DNA from: Niveibacterium sp. 24ML
GTDB lineage: Bacteria; Pseudomonadota; Gammaproteobacteria; Burkholderiales; Rhodocyclaceae
NCBI RefSeq assembly: GCF_026586805.1
Contig: NZ_JAPFHA010000007.1
Span: 1 to 64,000 of the forward strand
Direction of reading: 5' to 3'
DNA: 64,000 nt
Shown: positions 22,468 through 33,726 of the stretch, piece by piece
Layout of the letters: every line of letters begins with the position of its first letter
Position numbering within the stretch: the first letter of the stretch is position 1
Position numbers and translations under genes: made by a program
Notes under the pieces: model-generated
Databases searched by the model: none
Told to the model about the DNA's origin: nothing
What the model saw: the letters and a program-made list of their open reading frames with translations, nothing else

Positions 22468-23358
22468 ATGCCATTTCTGACGCTTGAGGATTACGTCGGG
22501 CGCACGCCGCTGGTGAGGCTTAAGCGCATCACCGCCGGCCGCAACAATGTCATCCTCGCGAAACTCGAAGGCAATAACCCGGCGGGCTCGGTCAAGGATC
22601 GACCTGCGCTTTCGATGATTACCCGCGCCGAGGCGCGCGGCGATATTGCTCCAGGCAGCACGCTCATCGAGGCCACCAGCGGCAATACAGGCATCGCCCT
22701 GGCGATGGCCGCTGCAATGCGGGGCTACAAGATCATCCTGGTGATGCCAGAGAACCAGAGTCTCGAGCGTCGCCAGACCATGCGGGCATTCGGTGCTGAA
22801 CTCATTCTCACGCCGCGCGAGGGTGGTATGGAGATGGCGCGCGATGTTGCTGAGCGCCTGCGGGATGAGGGGAAGGGCGTGATCCTCGATCAGTTCGCCA
22901 ACACGGACAATCCGCTCGCTCACTACGAAGGTACGGGCCCTGAAATCTGGCAACAGACCGACGGCCTTGTCACGCACTTCGTCAGCAGCATGGGGACAAC
23001 CGGCACGATTGTTGGCACCTCGCGTTTCCTGAAAGAAAAGAACCCAGAGATCCGGATCATTGGTTGTCAGCCCGCCGAAGGCGCCCAGATTCCCGGCATT
23101 CGCAAGTGGCCGCAGGCCTACTTGCCAAAGATCTATCAGGCGGAGCGCGTTGATCAGCTGGAGTACGTAAGCCAATCGGATGCTGAAGACATGACGCGCC
23201 GCCTCGCGCGCGAAGAGGGCATCTTTGCCGGGATCTCCTCGGGGGGCTCTATGGCTGTTGCAATCAGGCTGGCCGCCTCACTCGAAAATGCGGTCATTGT
23301 GTCAATCGTATGTGATCGAGGGGATCGCTACCTTTCGACCGGCGTCTTCCCGGGGTGA
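22468..23358 (+). CDS. cysM: Cysteine synthase B
   Basis: A 296-residue PLP enzyme making cysteine (or S-sulfocysteine) from O-acetylserine. PLP Lys lies in NPAGSVKDRPA; EATSGNTGIALAM and GTTGTIVGTSRF are the substrate and phosphate loops. The shorter C-terminus and EGAQIPGIRKWP favour CysM over CysK. Its last bases overlap a potential GTG start of the next gene. Confidence 0.95.
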   Translation: MPFLTLEDYVGRTPLVRLKRITAGRNNVILAKLEGNNPAGSVKDRPALSMITRAEARGDIAPGSTLIEATSGNTGIALAMAAAMRGYKIILVMPENQSLERRQTMRAFGAELILTPREGGMEMARDVAERLRDEGKGVILDQFANTDNPLAHYEGTGPEIWQQTDGLVTHFVSSMGTTGTIVGTSRFLKEKNPEIRIIGCQPAEGAQIPGIRKWPQAYLPKIYQAERVDQLEYVSQSDAEDMTRRLAREEGIFAGISSGGSMAVAIRLAASLENAVIVSIVCDRGDRYLSTGVFPG

Positions 23359-23366
23359 GCATAGCG

Positions 23367-24020
23367 ATGCTTGATTGTGTGTCGTTTCAGTTGGGGATTG
23401 AGCCCGACGTCGAGGCTATCCGCTGTGTTTACGACCTTGATCCCGCCCTTTCGGATTCTGACCTGGCGGAATATGCCTACCAGCGGCAGCGTGCTTTGGA
23501 GGGGGGCGATTTGCTTCCTCCCCATCTGATGCGCGTCTCGCATGTGTCGACGCTGAGACTCTCGGGGGGGCGGGTTGCCATCAATACCGCCGCTCGTAAA
23601 ACGCATGGGGAGCGGGCCTTGCTCGCGTCGTTCCTCGGTGAGCTGCGCCAGACTCCAACTTTGCTGTGCTGTTGGGGCGATGCCGCGCAGCAATTGTCAG
23701 TACTTCGCTGTCGGGCCATGTTCTATCGGCTCGATTTGACCGCAATCGAGCGCTGCGAGGATTTGTCGCGATCGGTCTTCGGCAAGATGTCCTTGGTGCA
23801 TCTCGCTCGCATGCTTGGGTTTTCGCATCCTGGATCGGGCTCATTCAAAGCGGATGCGAAGGGGGCTGAGCACGAGGATAGGATGAGTTGGCTCGTCTCA
23901 GAAGCCGGGGCTGCCCTCGCGCTGGTTGCGCTCCTGAGACAACAGTGCATGACGGGTGAGTTGACAGCCCAAGCGTGTGAATCAATCGAGGATGCCCTTC
24001 GTGTTGCGATGCAATGTTGA
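23367..24020 (+). CDS. Degenerate PolB-type 3'-5' exonuclease homologue
   Basis: A 217-residue protein that I recognise by pattern as the predicted PolB-like 3'-5' exonuclease family (DNA_pol_B_exo2): LSDSDLAEYAYQRQ, LLPPHLMRVSHVS, LGELRQTPTLL and LSVLRCRAMFY line up with it. The catalytic acids seem lost. Exo I, normally FDIET, reads FQLGI (residues 7-11). Exo II, normally NGGGFDLPVL, reads GDAAQQLSVL (104-113). Exo III, normally CETDV, reads VSEAG (177-181). It is probably a pseudoenzyme. GTG 23355, overlapping the cysM stop, is an alternative start. The alignment is from memory and needs a profile search. Confidence 0.6.
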   Translation: MLDCVSFQLGIEPDVEAIRCVYDLDPALSDSDLAEYAYQRQRALEGGDLLPPHLMRVSHVSTLRLSGGRVAINTAARKTHGERALLASFLGELRQTPTLLCCWGDAAQQLSVLRCRAMFYRLDLTAIERCEDLSRSVFGKMSLVHLARMLGFSHPGSGSFKADAKGAEHEDRMSWLVSEAGAALALVALLRQQCMTGELTAQACESIEDALRVAMQC

Positions 24021-24071
24021 TAGCGCCGAGTCGAAATCGAAGCGGTCTGCGAAAAAAATTGCCAAGATGCA

Positions 24072-24099
24072 TTGACAGATCGTAATTCACAGCTATAAT
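24072..24099 (+). promoter_or_regulatory. Strong promoter of tRNA-Val
   Basis: TTGACA and TATAAT, both perfect consensus hexamers, are separated by 16 bases and lie 13 bases ahead of the tRNA. Confidence 0.85.
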
Positions 24100-24112
24100 C
24101 ATGCTTCTCTTT

Positions 24113-24189
24113 AGGCGCGTAGCTCAGCTGGTTAGAGCACCACCTTGACATGGTGGGGGTCGTTGGTTCGAGTCCAATCGCGCCTACCA
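24113..24189 (+). tRNA. tRNA-Val (GAC)
   Basis: A 77-base cloverleaf with acceptor AGGCGCG/CGCGCCT, anticodon loop CTTGACA read as anticodon GAC, T-loop TTCGAGT and encoded CCA. Confidence 0.96.
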
Positions 24190-24282
24190 ACACCCAAGCG
24201 GAGCGGTGATGAATTCGCGAACTTGCACGACGGTCAGTCCGTAGTATCAGGGTTCGCTCGGTTCATACGCTTCGATTGAACG

Positions 24283-24312
24283 AAAAAGTGCGGCCCTGTG
24301 GTCGCACTTTTT
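24283..24312 (+). terminator. Terminator between tRNA-Val and thrS
   Basis: AAAAAGTGCG pairs with CGCACTTTTT around a ten-base loop that can itself pair, followed by further T residues. It stops tRNA transcription and could act in the thrS leader as well. Confidence 0.75.
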
Positions 24313-24334
24313 TTTTGCCCTTGTGGGGACTGCT

Positions 24335-26251
24335 ATGTCTAACGTGCGTCTGCCGGATGGTTCGGTCCGGTCCTTTGATCGGCCGGTGACGGTGGCTGAG
24401 GTGGCTGTCAGTATCGGCGCTGGCTTGGGGCGCGCCGCTTTGGCTGCCCGCGTTAATGGCGAACTCGTAGATACGAGCCATCTGATCCAGACCGATTGTG
24501 ATCTGGCGATTCTGACCGCCAAGGACGCTGAGGGGCTTGAGGTTATCCGGCATTCGACGGCTCATTTGCTTGCGTATGCAGTAAAGGAGTTGTTTCCTGA
24601 GGCGCAAGTCACTATTGGCCCGGTTATCGAAAACGGGTTCTATTACGACTTTTCGTTTCCTCGGGGCTTTACTCCGGAGGATCTGGTCCGGATCGAAGAG
24701 CGCATGGCCGAGCTCTCCAAGCGTGATATCCCGGTGACGCGCGAGGAGTGGTCTCGCGATGACGCTGTGGCGTTCTTCAAGGGCATTGGAGAGGCCTACA
24801 AGGCCGAGATCATTGCAAGCATTCCGGCTGATCAGCAGATATCACTTTACCGAGAGGGTGCGTTCGTCGATCTGTGCCGCGGGCCCCACGTGCCTTCAAC
24901 TGGCAAGCTCAAATTCTTCAAGTTGATGTCTGTGGCGGGTGCTTATTGGCGTGGCGACTCTCGTAATGAGCAGTTGCAGCGCATTTACGGCACGGCGTGG
25001 GCGAGCAAGGAGGATCTGGACGCCTATCTCCACATGATCGAAGAGGCTGAAAAGCGCGATCACCGTAAGCTGGCCAAGGTTCTCGACTTGTTTCATTTGC
25101 AGGACGAGGCGCCCGGGATGGTGTTCTGGCATCCGAAAGGCTGGACGCTCTGGCAGCAAATTGAGCAATACATGCGTCAGCGCCTGGATGCGGCCGGTTA
25201 TCTGGAAGTGAAGACGCCGTTGGTGATGGATCGCGTTCTTTGGGAGCGATCTGGGCACTGGGACAATTATCGCGACAATATGTTCGTGACGGAGTCCGAA
25301 AAGCGCGACTACGCGGTCAAGCCGATGAATTGTCCGGGCCATGTCCAGATTTTCAATCATGGGCTTCGCTCCTATCGCGAGTTGCCGTTGCGTTTGGCGG
25401 AGTTTGGCTCCTGTCATCGAAACGAACCGTCAGGCGCTTTGCATGGCCTGATGCGTGTGCGTGGTTTCGTTCAGGATGATGCGCATATCTTCTGTACCGA
25501 AGATCAGATCGTCTCTGAGGTTCGCGCATTCAATGACCTTCTTGTATCGGTCTACAAGGATTTTGGCTTCGTTGACGTAGCCGTCAAACTGTCGCTGCGG
25601 CCTGAAAAGCGCGCTGGCGCTGATGAGGTCTGGGATAAGGCAGAAGACGGCTTGCGTGAGGCGTTGCGGGCTTCCGGCGTTGAGTGGATCGAGCTTCCAG
25701 GTGAGGGGGCTTTCTATGGCCCCAAGATCGAATATCACATCAAGGATGCACTGGGTCGCTCGTGGCAGTGCGGAACCATGCAGCTGGATTTTGTGTTGCC
25801 GGAGCGTCTCGATGCAGAGTATGTGGCCGAAGACAACACGCGCAAGCGCCCGGTCATGCTTCATCGCGCCATTCTTGGTTCGCTTGAACGGTTCATTGGC
25901 ATTCTGATCGAGAACTTTGCCGGCAGCTTCCCGCTCTGGCTGGCGCCAAAGCAGGCGGTCGTCATGAGCATTTCTGAGCATCAGGCGGACTATGCGCAGT
26001 CTGTAGTGGAGCGGCTTGTTGCGGCAGGTTATCGCGCTGAGGCGGATTTGCGCAGCGAGAAGATTTCCTATAAAATTCGGGAACATAGCTTGCAAAAGCT
26101 GCCATATCAGCTGGTCGTCGGTGAGAAAGAAAAGGCGGCTGGCGTGGTTTCCGTACGTGCCCGGGGTGGTCAAGATCTTGGCCAGATGCCCCTCGATCAA
26201 TTGCTAGATCGCTGGCGCCACGAGATGGATTCTCGTGGTAGTGCGGTTTGA
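24335..26251 (+). CDS. thrS: Threonyl-tRNA synthetase
   Basis: A 638-residue class II synthetase. It has the N-terminal TGS domain (residues 1-60), an editing domain with [12 protein letters not shown], the catalytic core with [10 protein letters not shown] and [18 protein letters not shown], and a C-terminal anticodon-binding domain. ATG 24335 follows GGGGA; a GTG four codons earlier is less likely. It heads the conserved cluster thrS-infC-rpmI-rplT-pheST-ihfA. Confidence 0.97.
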   Translation: MSNVRLPDGSVRSFDRPVTVAEVAVSIGAGLGRAALAARVNGELVDTSHLIQTDCDLAILTAKDAEGLEVIRHSTAHLLAYAVKELFPEAQVTIGPVIENGFYYDFSFPRGFTPEDLVRIEERMAELSKRDIPVTREEWSRDDAVAFFKGIGEAYKAEIIASIPADQQISLYREGAFVDLCRGPHVPSTGKLKFFKLMSVAGAYWRGDSRNEQLQRIYGTAWASKEDLDAYLHMIEEAEKRDHRKLAKVLDLFHLQDEAPGMVFWHPKGWTLWQQIEQYMRQRLDAAGYLEVKTPLVMDRVLWERSGHWDNYRDNMFVTESEKRDYAVKPMNCPGHVQIFNHGLRSYRELPLRLAEFGSCHRNEPSGALHGLMRVRGFVQDDAHIFCTEDQIVSEVRAFNDLLVSVYKDFGFVDVAVKLSLRPEKRAGADEVWDKAEDGLREALRASGVEWIELPGEGAFYGPKIEYHIKDALGRSWQCGTMQLDFVLPERLDAEYVAEDNTRKRPVMLHRAILGSLERFIGILIENFAGSFPLWLAPKQAVVMSISEHQADYAQSVVERLVAAGYRAEADLRSEKISYKIREHSLQKLPYQLVVGEKEKAAGVVSVRARGGQDLGQMPLDQLLDRWRHEMDSRGSAV

Positions 26252-26276
26252 TTTTTACTTTTTGGAGACTTAGACC

Positions 26277-26807
26277 ATCGCTCAGGAAAAGCCGCAGCGC
26301 CTAAACGGAGAAATCAACGTATCCGAGGTGCGCTTGGTAGGAGAGGACGGCGAGCAGCTCGGCATCGTCCAGACACGACAAGCCCTTGAAATGGCCGAAG
26401 AGGCTGGGCTTGATCTCGTTGAAATCGCGCCGCTCGCAAAGCCGCCAGTCTGCAAGCTGATGGACTTTGGGAAGTTCAAGTATCAGGAATCGAAGAAGGC
26501 GCACGAAGCCAAGCTCAAGCAAAAGCAGATTCAGGTCAAGGAGGTCAAGCTTCGTCCGGGTACCGACGAAAACGACTATCAGATCAAGCTGCGGAACATG
26601 ACGCGTTTTCTTCAGGATGGCGACAAGGTGAAAGTCACCTTGCGCTTCAGAGGGCGCGAGATGGCGCACCAGGAGTTCGGTGTTCGCCAGTTGGAGCGTA
26701 TCAAGGCGGATCTGGAGGCGGTCGGGATGGTTGAACAGTTCCCGAAGCTGGAAGGTCGTCAGATGGTGATGGTTCTTGCTCCTAGCAAGAAAAAGCAGCC
26801 GGTTTGA
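26277..26807 (+). CDS. infC: Translation initiation factor IF-3, ATC start
   Basis: A 176-residue initiation factor checking start codons on the 30S subunit. The family N-terminus (A)[20 protein letters not shown] is complete only if translation begins at ATC 26277. The first ATG/GTG/TTG in frame, GTG 26328, would delete 17 conserved residues. GGAG lies ten bases before the ATC. In E. coli infC starts with AUU and IF-3 represses its own synthesis by rejecting that codon; the same loop is likely here. The IF-3 C-terminal domain is intact ([19 protein letters not shown]). Confidence 0.93.
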   Translation: MAQEKPQRLNGEINVSEVRLVGEDGEQLGIVQTRQALEMAEEAGLDLVEIAPLAKPPVCKLMDFGKFKYQESKKAHEAKLKQKQIQVKEVKLRPGTDENDYQIKLRNMTRFLQDGDKVKVTLRFRGREMAHQEFGVRQLERIKADLEAVGMVEQFPKLEGRQMVMVLAPSKKKQPV

Positions 26808-26926
26808 CCGGGTGTTAGGAAGAATCTCGGGGCTTGCATAAGCAGGCCTTCTGGGACGGCTCTTCAGTGAGCTGTATATAAGTGGTTCCAGGTTCCATAA
26901 GTGCTCTCTGCTGAGAGCCACCCGGT
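26807..26926 (+). promoter_or_regulatory. Structured leader before rpmI-rplT
   Basis: ACCGGGTG at 26807-26814 is complementary to CACCCGGT at 26919-26926. This closes a domain holding the hairpin GCTCTC-4-GAGAGC (26903-26918) and other weaker stems. In several bacteria ribosomal protein L20 represses rpmI-rplT through such a leader; that role is inferred here from position. Confidence 0.5.
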
Positions 26927-26955
26927 GCCATAGACTAACAATTGGAGTGTGTTTC

Positions 26956-27153
26956 ATGCCCAAGATGAAAACCAAGAGCGGCGCCAAGAAGCGCTTTAAG
27001 GTCCGCTCGAGCGGTAGCATCAAGCGTTCGCAGGCGTTCAAGCGCCACATCCTGACCAAGAAGACGACGAAGACCAAGCGCCAGCTGCGCGGCATGGAGG
27101 GCGTTCACGCGTCCGACGTAGCCCAGGTCAAGTCAATGCTTCCTTACGCTTAA
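26956..27153 (+). CDS. rpmI: 50S ribosomal protein L35
   Basis: A 65-residue, strongly basic ribosomal protein. [15 protein letters not shown] and [16 protein letters not shown] are L35 signatures. ATG 26956 is chosen; a frame start nine bases earlier adds residues the family lacks. It is 13 bases ahead of rplT and 148 bases after infC. Confidence 0.96.
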   Translation: MPKMKTKSGAKKRFKVRSSGSIKRSQAFKRHILTKKTTKTKRQLRGMEGVHASDVAQVKSMLPYA

Positions 27154-27166
27154 TCAGGAGTAGCTC

Positions 27167-27526
27167 ATGCCTCGCGTAAAACGTGGTGTAACCGCCCGCG
27201 CTCGTCACAAGAAAGTCCTCGATCAAGCCAAGGGCTATCGCGGTCGTCGCAAGAATGTATATCGCATCGCCAAACAGGCGGTGATGAAGGCCGGTCAGTA
27301 TGCGTACCGCGATCGTCGTCAGCGGAAGCGTCAGTTCCGCGCGCTTTGGATTGCGCGTATCAATGCAGCTGCCCGCGAAGTTGGCCTGAACTACTCCAAG
27401 TTCATGAATGGTCTCAAGAAGGCATCCATCGAGATCGATCGTAAGGTGCTGGCAGACTTGGCTGTTTTCGATAAGCCCGCTTTTGCGGCGATTGCGGACC
27501 AAGCCAAGGCCCAACTTGCTGCGTAA
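27167..27526 (+). CDS. rplT: 50S ribosomal protein L20
   Basis: A 119-residue 23S rRNA-binding assembly protein. The basic N-terminal extension [18 protein letters not shown] and [18 protein letters not shown] are diagnostic. AGGAG lies before the ATG. L20 is the likely regulator of the leader upstream of rpmI. Confidence 0.97.
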   Translation: MPRVKRGVTARARHKKVLDQAKGYRGRRKNVYRIAKQAVMKAGQYAYRDRRQRKRQFRALWIARINAAAREVGLNYSKFMNGLKKASIEIDRKVLADLAVFDKPAFAAIADQAKAQLAA

Positions 27527-28627
<1,101 letters not shown>

Positions 28628-28630
28628 GTC

Positions 28631-31012
28631 ATGCAGTTCTCAGAGCACTGGTTACGTTCCCTGGTCAATCCTGCGCTGGACTCAGCGGCGTTGGGGCATC
28701 TGCTTACGATGGCGGGGCTTGAGGTTGAAGATGCCGAGCCTGTAGCGCCAGCGTTTTCGGGCGTTGTGGTCGCGCAGATTCTAGAAGCACAGACACACCC
28801 CAACGCGGATCGCTTGCGCGTCTGCCGCGTGGATGTCGGGGCTGGCGAGTCGCTGCAAATCGTGTGTGGTGCGCCGAACGCGGCTGCCGGGATGAAGGTG
28901 CCCTGCGCACTTGTGGGGGCGGTCCTTCCTGGTGGATTCGAGATCAAAGCCGCAAAGCTCCGTGGCGTTGAGTCCTTCGGGATGCTCTGTTCCGCGAAGG
29001 AACTTGGCATCTCGGATGAGAGTGCTGGGCTTCTCGCGTTGCCTGCTGATTTCGTCGTCGGAAGCAGTCTTCGTGATGCATTGCTGCTCGACGATACGCT
29101 TTTCACCATCAAGTTAACGCCCAATCGACCCGATTGTCTGAGCCTCAATGGCGTTGCCAGAGAGGTTGCTGCGCTGACCGGTACGCCCTTTGCCCCGCAG
29201 ACCGTCGCCCCGGTCCCGGCGGTTCACGCTGAGTCACGACGCGTCGAGCTGGATGCCGTTGATGGTTGCCCTCGCTATTTCGGCCGGATTCTGCGGAATC
29301 TGGATCCGACCCGCGCTGCGCCGGACTGGATGAAGCAGCGCCTAGAGCGCTGCGGGGTGCGATCCATCAGCGCGATTGTTGATGTGACGAATTACGTCAT
29401 GCTCGAACTTGGTCAGCCGCTGCATGCATTTGATAACGACAGACTGAAGGGGGCGGTTCGGGTTCGTTGGGCGAGTCCTGGCGACAAACTGGTGTTGCTT
29501 AACGGCCAAGAGCTTGAGCCGGATTCGCGCACACTTTTGATCGCCGACGATGCGGGGCCATTGGCATTGGCAGGCGTCATGGGCGGCGAAGCGAGCGGGG
29601 TGACCGATTCAACTCGCTCCGTGTTCCTTGAAAGCGCGTTCTTCCAGCCTGATGCGATCGTGGGACGTGCACGTCAGTATGGATTTACCTCGGATGCGTC
29701 CCACCGCTTCGAGCGGGGCGTGGACTTCGAATTGCCGGGTTGTGCCATCGAGCGTGCAACCGAACTGATCCTCTCGATTTGCGGTGGCGAGGCGGGCCCG
29801 GTTGTGGGGGCTGAGAGCACCACAGATCTGCCCCGTCGGCCTCCGCTCTCAGTCCGAGTGGATCGGGCGGTGCAAGTCATTGGTGTTCCTTTTTCGGCAG
29901 ACGAGATCGTTGCGATTCTTGGTCGCCTTGGAATGCCGGTTGAGACAGATGGCCAGTTGGTCACGGTTACGCCTCCGTCCTATCGGTTTGATCTGCAGAT
30001 CGAGGAAGATCTGATTGAGGAGATTGCGCGGATTCGCGGGTATGAATCGATCCCCGAGAAGGCACCTCAAGGCGTGCTCCGGATGCCGGCGCTGCCGGAA
30101 CGCAAGCGCGGCGCCGCAAGCATGCGCAGGGCACTTGCAGCGCGCGAGTTTCAGGAAGTCATCAACTACGCCTTCATTGAAGAAGCGTGGGAGCGAGACT
30201 TCTGTGGCAACCATGATCCAATCCGCCTCGCCAATCCGATCGCTAGCCAGATGTCGGTCATGCGCTCCAGTCTCATTGGCGGCTTGATCGGTACGCTGAT
30301 GGTCAACCAACGGCGTCGCACCAACAGAGTACGGATTTTCGAGATCGGTCGATGCTTCGCAAGGGATCCATCGGGATATCCCGTCGCTGGCTACAATCAG
30401 CCGGTCAAACTTGCGGCGCTCGCCTGGGGAGCTTCAGAAGCAGAGCAATGGGGTGTTGCAACGAGGCGAGTGGATTTCTACGACCTGAAGGCTGATATTG
30501 AGGCGCTGCTCGACGGGCGGACGCTGGAGTTTGCGCGCGCCGATCACCCAGCACTGCATCCGGGGCGCGCTGCGAGTGTGCTTTGCGATGGCGTATCCGT
30601 CGGCTGGATTGGCGAACTGCATCCCAGCTGGGTGCAGAAGTACGAACTGGGTGTCGCGCCAATCGCCTTCGAGCTGGATTTCGAGGCGGTCGCCTTGCGT
30701 CCGATGCCGGTCTTTGCTGCGCCTTCGAAATTCCCCCCGATGTTGCGGGATATTGCGTTGGTGGTGCCGGTCGGTGTCAATGCGGGTGAGCTTCTCAAAG
30801 TGTTGCAAGAGGCGCAGGCACCGATCACGCAGGCCATTGAACTATTTGATGTTTACCAAGGCAAGGGCGTCGATCCGGATCGCAAGAGTGTTGCCTTCCG
30901 CATACGCTTCCAACATACTGATCGCACGCTTGAGGACGCTGAAGTCGATGCCGCAATCAATGTTTTGGTTGGTCGTGCCGCTGAGCGGTTTGGCGCGCAA
31001 CTGAGGAGCTGA
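28631..31012 (+). CDS. pheT: Phenylalanyl-tRNA synthetase beta subunit
   Basis: A 793-residue subunit forming the alpha2-beta2 enzyme with PheS. The tRNA-binding (EMAP-like) domain covers about residues 40-150. The B3/B4 editing domain follows (about 210-380), then B5 (about 400-470) and the C-terminal ferredoxin-fold anticodon-binding domain (from about 700, [12 protein letters not shown]). Full length for the family. It starts three bases after pheS. Confidence 0.97.
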   Translation: MQFSEHWLRSLVNPALDSAALGHLLTMAGLEVEDAEPVAPAFSGVVVAQILEAQTHPNADRLRVCRVDVGAGESLQIVCGAPNAAAGMKVPCALVGAVLPGGFEIKAAKLRGVESFGMLCSAKELGISDESAGLLALPADFVVGSSLRDALLLDDTLFTIKLTPNRPDCLSLNGVAREVAALTGTPFAPQTVAPVPAVHAESRRVELDAVDGCPRYFGRILRNLDPTRAAPDWMKQRLERCGVRSISAIVDVTNYVMLELGQPLHAFDNDRLKGAVRVRWASPGDKLVLLNGQELEPDSRTLLIADDAGPLALAGVMGGEASGVTDSTRSVFLESAFFQPDAIVGRARQYGFTSDASHRFERGVDFELPGCAIERATELILSICGGEAGPVVGAESTTDLPRRPPLSVRVDRAVQVIGVPFSADEIVAILGRLGMPVETDGQLVTVTPPSYRFDLQIEEDLIEEIARIRGYESIPEKAPQGVLRMPALPERKRGAASMRRALAAREFQEVINYAFIEEAWERDFCGNHDPIRLANPIASQMSVMRSSLIGGLIGTLMVNQRRRTNRVRIFEIGRCFARDPSGYPVAGYNQPVKLAALAWGASEAEQWGVATRRVDFYDLKADIEALLDGRTLEFARADHPALHPGRAASVLCDGVSVGWIGELHPSWVQKYELGVAPIAFELDFEAVALRPMPVFAAPSKFPPMLRDIALVVPVGVNAGELLKVLQEAQAPITQAIELFDVYQGKGVDPDRKSVAFRIRFQHTDRTLEDAEVDAAINVLVGRAAERFGAQLRS

Positions 31013-31020
31013 TTGTGTCG

Positions 31021-31344
31021 ATGACGCTAACGAAAGCCGAGTTGGCCGATCTTCTGTTCGAAAAGGTCGGTCTCAACAAACGGGAAGCCAAAGACATGGT
31101 CGATGGCTTCTTCGACGAAATCCGTAACGCGTTGGAGCGGGGCGAAACGGTGAAGTTGTCGGGTTTTGGCAACTTCCAGTTGCGGGACAAACCGCAGCGT
31201 CCTGGCCGGAATCCAAAGACCGGGGAAGAGATCCCGATCACAGCGCGTCGTGTTGTGACCTTTCACGCCAGCCAGAAGCTCAAGGCTGCCGTGGACTTGT
31301 TGAGCGAATCCGACATCAATGTCGCAAGCCAGCGCGCCGCTTGA
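31021..31344 (+). CDS. ihfA: Integration host factor subunit alpha
   Basis: A 107-residue IHF subunit. [33 protein letters not shown] and [14 protein letters not shown] are the IhfA signatures. ATG 31021 is the family start; a GTG two codons earlier is possible. The position after pheT is conserved widely. With IhfB at 17.3 kb the window encodes both halves of the heterodimer. Confidence 0.96.
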   Translation: MTLTKAELADLLFEKVGLNKREAKDMVDGFFDEIRNALERGETVKLSGFGNFQLRDKPQRPGRNPKTGEEIPITARRVVTFHASQKLKAAVDLLSESDINVASQRAA

Positions 31345-31699
31345 AGCGGTCGTCCTTCCCCCGATCCCTGCCAAGCGCTACTTCACGATCGGTGAAGTCA
31401 GCGAATTGTGCGGTGTAAAGCCCCATGTGCTCAGATACTGGGAGCAGGAGTTCACGCAGCTCAAGCCGGTCAAGCGCCGGGGCAACAGGCGTTACTACCA
31501 GCATCATGAGGTGCTGTTGGTCCGCAGGATCCGTGATCTGCTGTACAACGATGGCTTCACGATCAGCGGGGCACGCAATCGCCTTGACGACCAGGCGGGG
31601 CGGGATCGCGAGCAGTCTGCGCGGGAGGAGCGTGAGGCGGCCTTGCTCGGCGCCATCCGTGGCGAGTTGGAGGATGTCCTGCAATTTCTGCGTAGTTAG
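31319..31699 (+). CDS. MerR-family transcriptional regulator
   Basis: A 126-residue regulator with an N-terminal winged-helix MerR DNA-binding domain ([25 protein letters not shown], residues about 20-44, then [20 protein letters not shown]). There is no C-terminal metal-binding cysteine set; the tail is a short charged helix. The start overlaps ihfA by 26 bases. A MerR gene follows ihfA in many betaproteobacteria; its target is not known to me. Confidence 0.85.
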   Translation: MSQASAPLEAVVLPPIPAKRYFTIGEVSELCGVKPHVLRYWEQEFTQLKPVKRRGNRRYYQHHEVLLVRRIRDLLYNDGFTISGARNRLDDQAGRDREQSAREEREAALLGAIRGELEDVLQFLRS

Positions 31700-31744
31700 A
31701 AATCAGCGGCCATTTTTCTTTTTTCTGCTATAATCTTTGGCTAG

Positions 31745-31822
<78 letters not shown>

Positions 31823-31835
31823 AATAGATTCAAAC

Positions 31836-31870
31836 AAAAGGCTCGTCTTCGGACGGGCCTTTTGTTTTTT
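31836..31870 (+). terminator. Terminator after tRNA-Pro
   Basis: AAAAGGCTCGTC and GACGGGCCTTTT form a stem with one G-U pair around a TTCG tetraloop, followed by a T run. Confidence 0.85.
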
Positions 31871-32326
31871 GCTTTCGGTGTTGCGTGCTCGCTCCTTTGT
31901 GCGCCGACAGGGTTTTCTTCAGTTTTGAGGCGGCTTGCTCCTTAGCGTCACGTCACACAAAGCGGGCTTGTCCTTGTTTTTACGCAGCCAAGCGCCGCGG
32001 AGGAGGTCGCAAGGCGGCGGAGTAGAAGCGCAAGCGGGCGTCAATGCCGCGGAAGATCTGCATCCATCAGCGGTGGTGATTGACTGCGGCGACCGATTGG
32101 TGGTCCCAAGCGAGGGTCAGGCGGCTGCGATGGCGACGCTCAGCGTATAATTCCGCGCTTTGTCGATCTGCATGAATTGAGCCTTTTTTTTGGGGCCGCA
32201 ATTATGCGTCGCTGCACGATACTTCCAACAACCGCTTGACCCGCCACAGCTGCGCGACCGCTTCACCCTCCCTTGGACAAGGGGTTCCTGCGCATAGTGT
32301 GTCTTCTGCTTCGAGAGCGCTTTGAT
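31871..32326 (+). other. 456-bp region before surE with a weak small ORF
   Basis: No recognisable gene lies here. A 71-codon frame (31935-32150, TTG start) has coding-like codon use in its second half (VVIDCGDRLVVPSEGQAAA) but no homology I recognise. TATAAT at 32146-32151 could be a -10 box for surE, though no matching -35 hexamer is evident. The rest appears empty. Confidence 0.35.
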
Positions 32327-33070
32327 ATGAGGATCCTCATCAGCAACGACGATGGCTACTTTGCGCCGGGTATCGCTGCCTTGTCCGAAGTGCTAGGCAC
32401 CTTTGCAGAAGTGGCAGTGGTGGCGCCTGAACGAGATCGTAGTGGCGCGAGCCATTCTTTAACGCTTGATCGCCCACTGTCTGTGAGGCGAGCGCCGAGC
32501 GGCTACCACTATGTCAATGGCACGCCCACGGATTGCGTTCACCTTGCGGTAACCGGATTCCTCGATTTCCGGCCCGATCTTGTCGTGTCAGGAATCAATC
32601 ACGGCGCGAACATGGGTGACGACACGATCTATTCCGGGACTGTTGCCGCTGCAATGGAGGGGTATCTGCTGGGTATTCCAGCCATTGCGGTGTCCTTGGT
32701 GGGGCGGGAGGGAAACAACTTCCAGACCGCCGCCGAGGTTGCCGCCAGCGTGGTGAAATCCGTGGCCAAGGACTTGGCTGGCCCGCCGTTCTTGTTGAAC
32801 GTAAACGTGCCGGATGTAGCGTTCGCTGAACTCCGCGGTACTCGGGTGACGCGGCTTGGGAAGCGGCATATGGCCGAGCCGGTGGTGCGATCGAGCAATC
32901 CGCGCGGTGAGACTATCTACTGGGTGGGCGCCGTGGGCGCTGCTCAGGATGCAGGTGAGGGCACAGATTTTCATGCAGTTGCAGAGCGCTTTGTGTCCAT
33001 CACGCCATTGCAGGTCGACCTGACCCAGTTTGAGGCCCTTGAATCCTGGAAAGCGCGGGTCGCTGGATGA
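32327..33070 (+). CDS. surE: 5'-nucleotidase SurE
   Basis: A 247-residue metal-dependent nucleoside monophosphate phosphatase. [15 protein letters not shown] carries the metal-binding Asp pair at residues 8-9; [16 protein letters not shown] and [19 protein letters not shown] are further signatures. ATG 32327 is the family start. The surE-pcm-nlpD-rpoS cluster is classic for proteobacterial stationary-phase and stress survival; the stop overlaps pcm as ATGA. Confidence 0.96.
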   Translation: MRILISNDDGYFAPGIAALSEVLGTFAEVAVVAPERDRSGASHSLTLDRPLSVRRAPSGYHYVNGTPTDCVHLAVTGFLDFRPDLVVSGINHGANMGDDTIYSGTVAAAMEGYLLGIPAIAVSLVGREGNNFQTAAEVAASVVKSVAKDLAGPPFLLNVNVPDVAFAELRGTRVTRLGKRHMAEPVVRSSNPRGETIYWVGAVGAAQDAGEGTDFHAVAERFVSITPLQVDLTQFEALESWKARVAG

Positions 33071-33726
33071 CGCACAAGCTTGGCGCATCGGCGGTGTCGG
33101 CTGTTCGTGCCCGTGTGCGCATGGTCGAGAACCTCAAACTGCAGGGCATTTCGGATGCCCGTGTGCTTGCTGCAATGAATCAGGTGCCGCGGCACCAGTT
33201 TGTTCAGGAGGCGCTCGCAAGTCGTGCTTATGAGGACACCGCCTTGCCGCTCGGGTGTCAGCAAACGATATCGCAGCCTTATGTTGTTGCGCGGATGATC
33301 GAGTTGCTGGCGCAAGGGCGTGACCTGGGGAAGACACTTGAGATCGGCGCAGGGTGTGGTTACCAGGCGGCAGTGCTTGCATGCATTGCGCGTGAGGTCT
33401 ACACGATCGAACGGATTCGCACGTTGATCGAGCGCGCAAAAGAGAACCTTCGCCCGCTTCGTGTGCCCAACCTGCGCTTGAAGTATGGTGATGGCATGGC
33501 TGGTCTACCTGAGGCCGCGCCGTTTGATTCGATCATTGTGGCCGCGGGCACCTCTCAGGTACCACGAGCGTTGGTTGATCAGCTCGCACCGCTCGGCCGC
33601 CTGATTCTGCCGCTTGGTGGCGCTGATCAGATTCTCCTGATGATTGAGCGTCAGGCAGACGGCAGGCTGCGCGAATCGCGCTACGATGCGGTCCGTTTTG
33701 TACCGTTGTTGGCAGGAACTGAATGA
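33067..33726 (+). CDS. pcm: Protein-L-isoaspartate O-methyltransferase
   Basis: A 219-residue SAM-dependent enzyme starting repair of isoaspartyl damage in aged proteins. VPRHQFVQ, the substrate motif [11 protein letters not shown] and the SAM motif [15 protein letters not shown] are all present. It overlaps surE upstream and nlpD downstream by ATGA, so translation of all three is probably coupled. Confidence 0.96.
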   Translation: MTHKLGASAVSAVRARVRMVENLKLQGISDARVLAAMNQVPRHQFVQEALASRAYEDTALPLGCQQTISQPYVVARMIELLAQGRDLGKTLEIGAGCGYQAAVLACIAREVYTIERIRTLIERAKENLRPLRVPNLRLKYGDGMAGLPEAAPFDSIIVAAGTSQVPRALVDQLAPLGRLILPLGGADQILLMIERQADGRLRESRYDAVRFVPLLAGTE

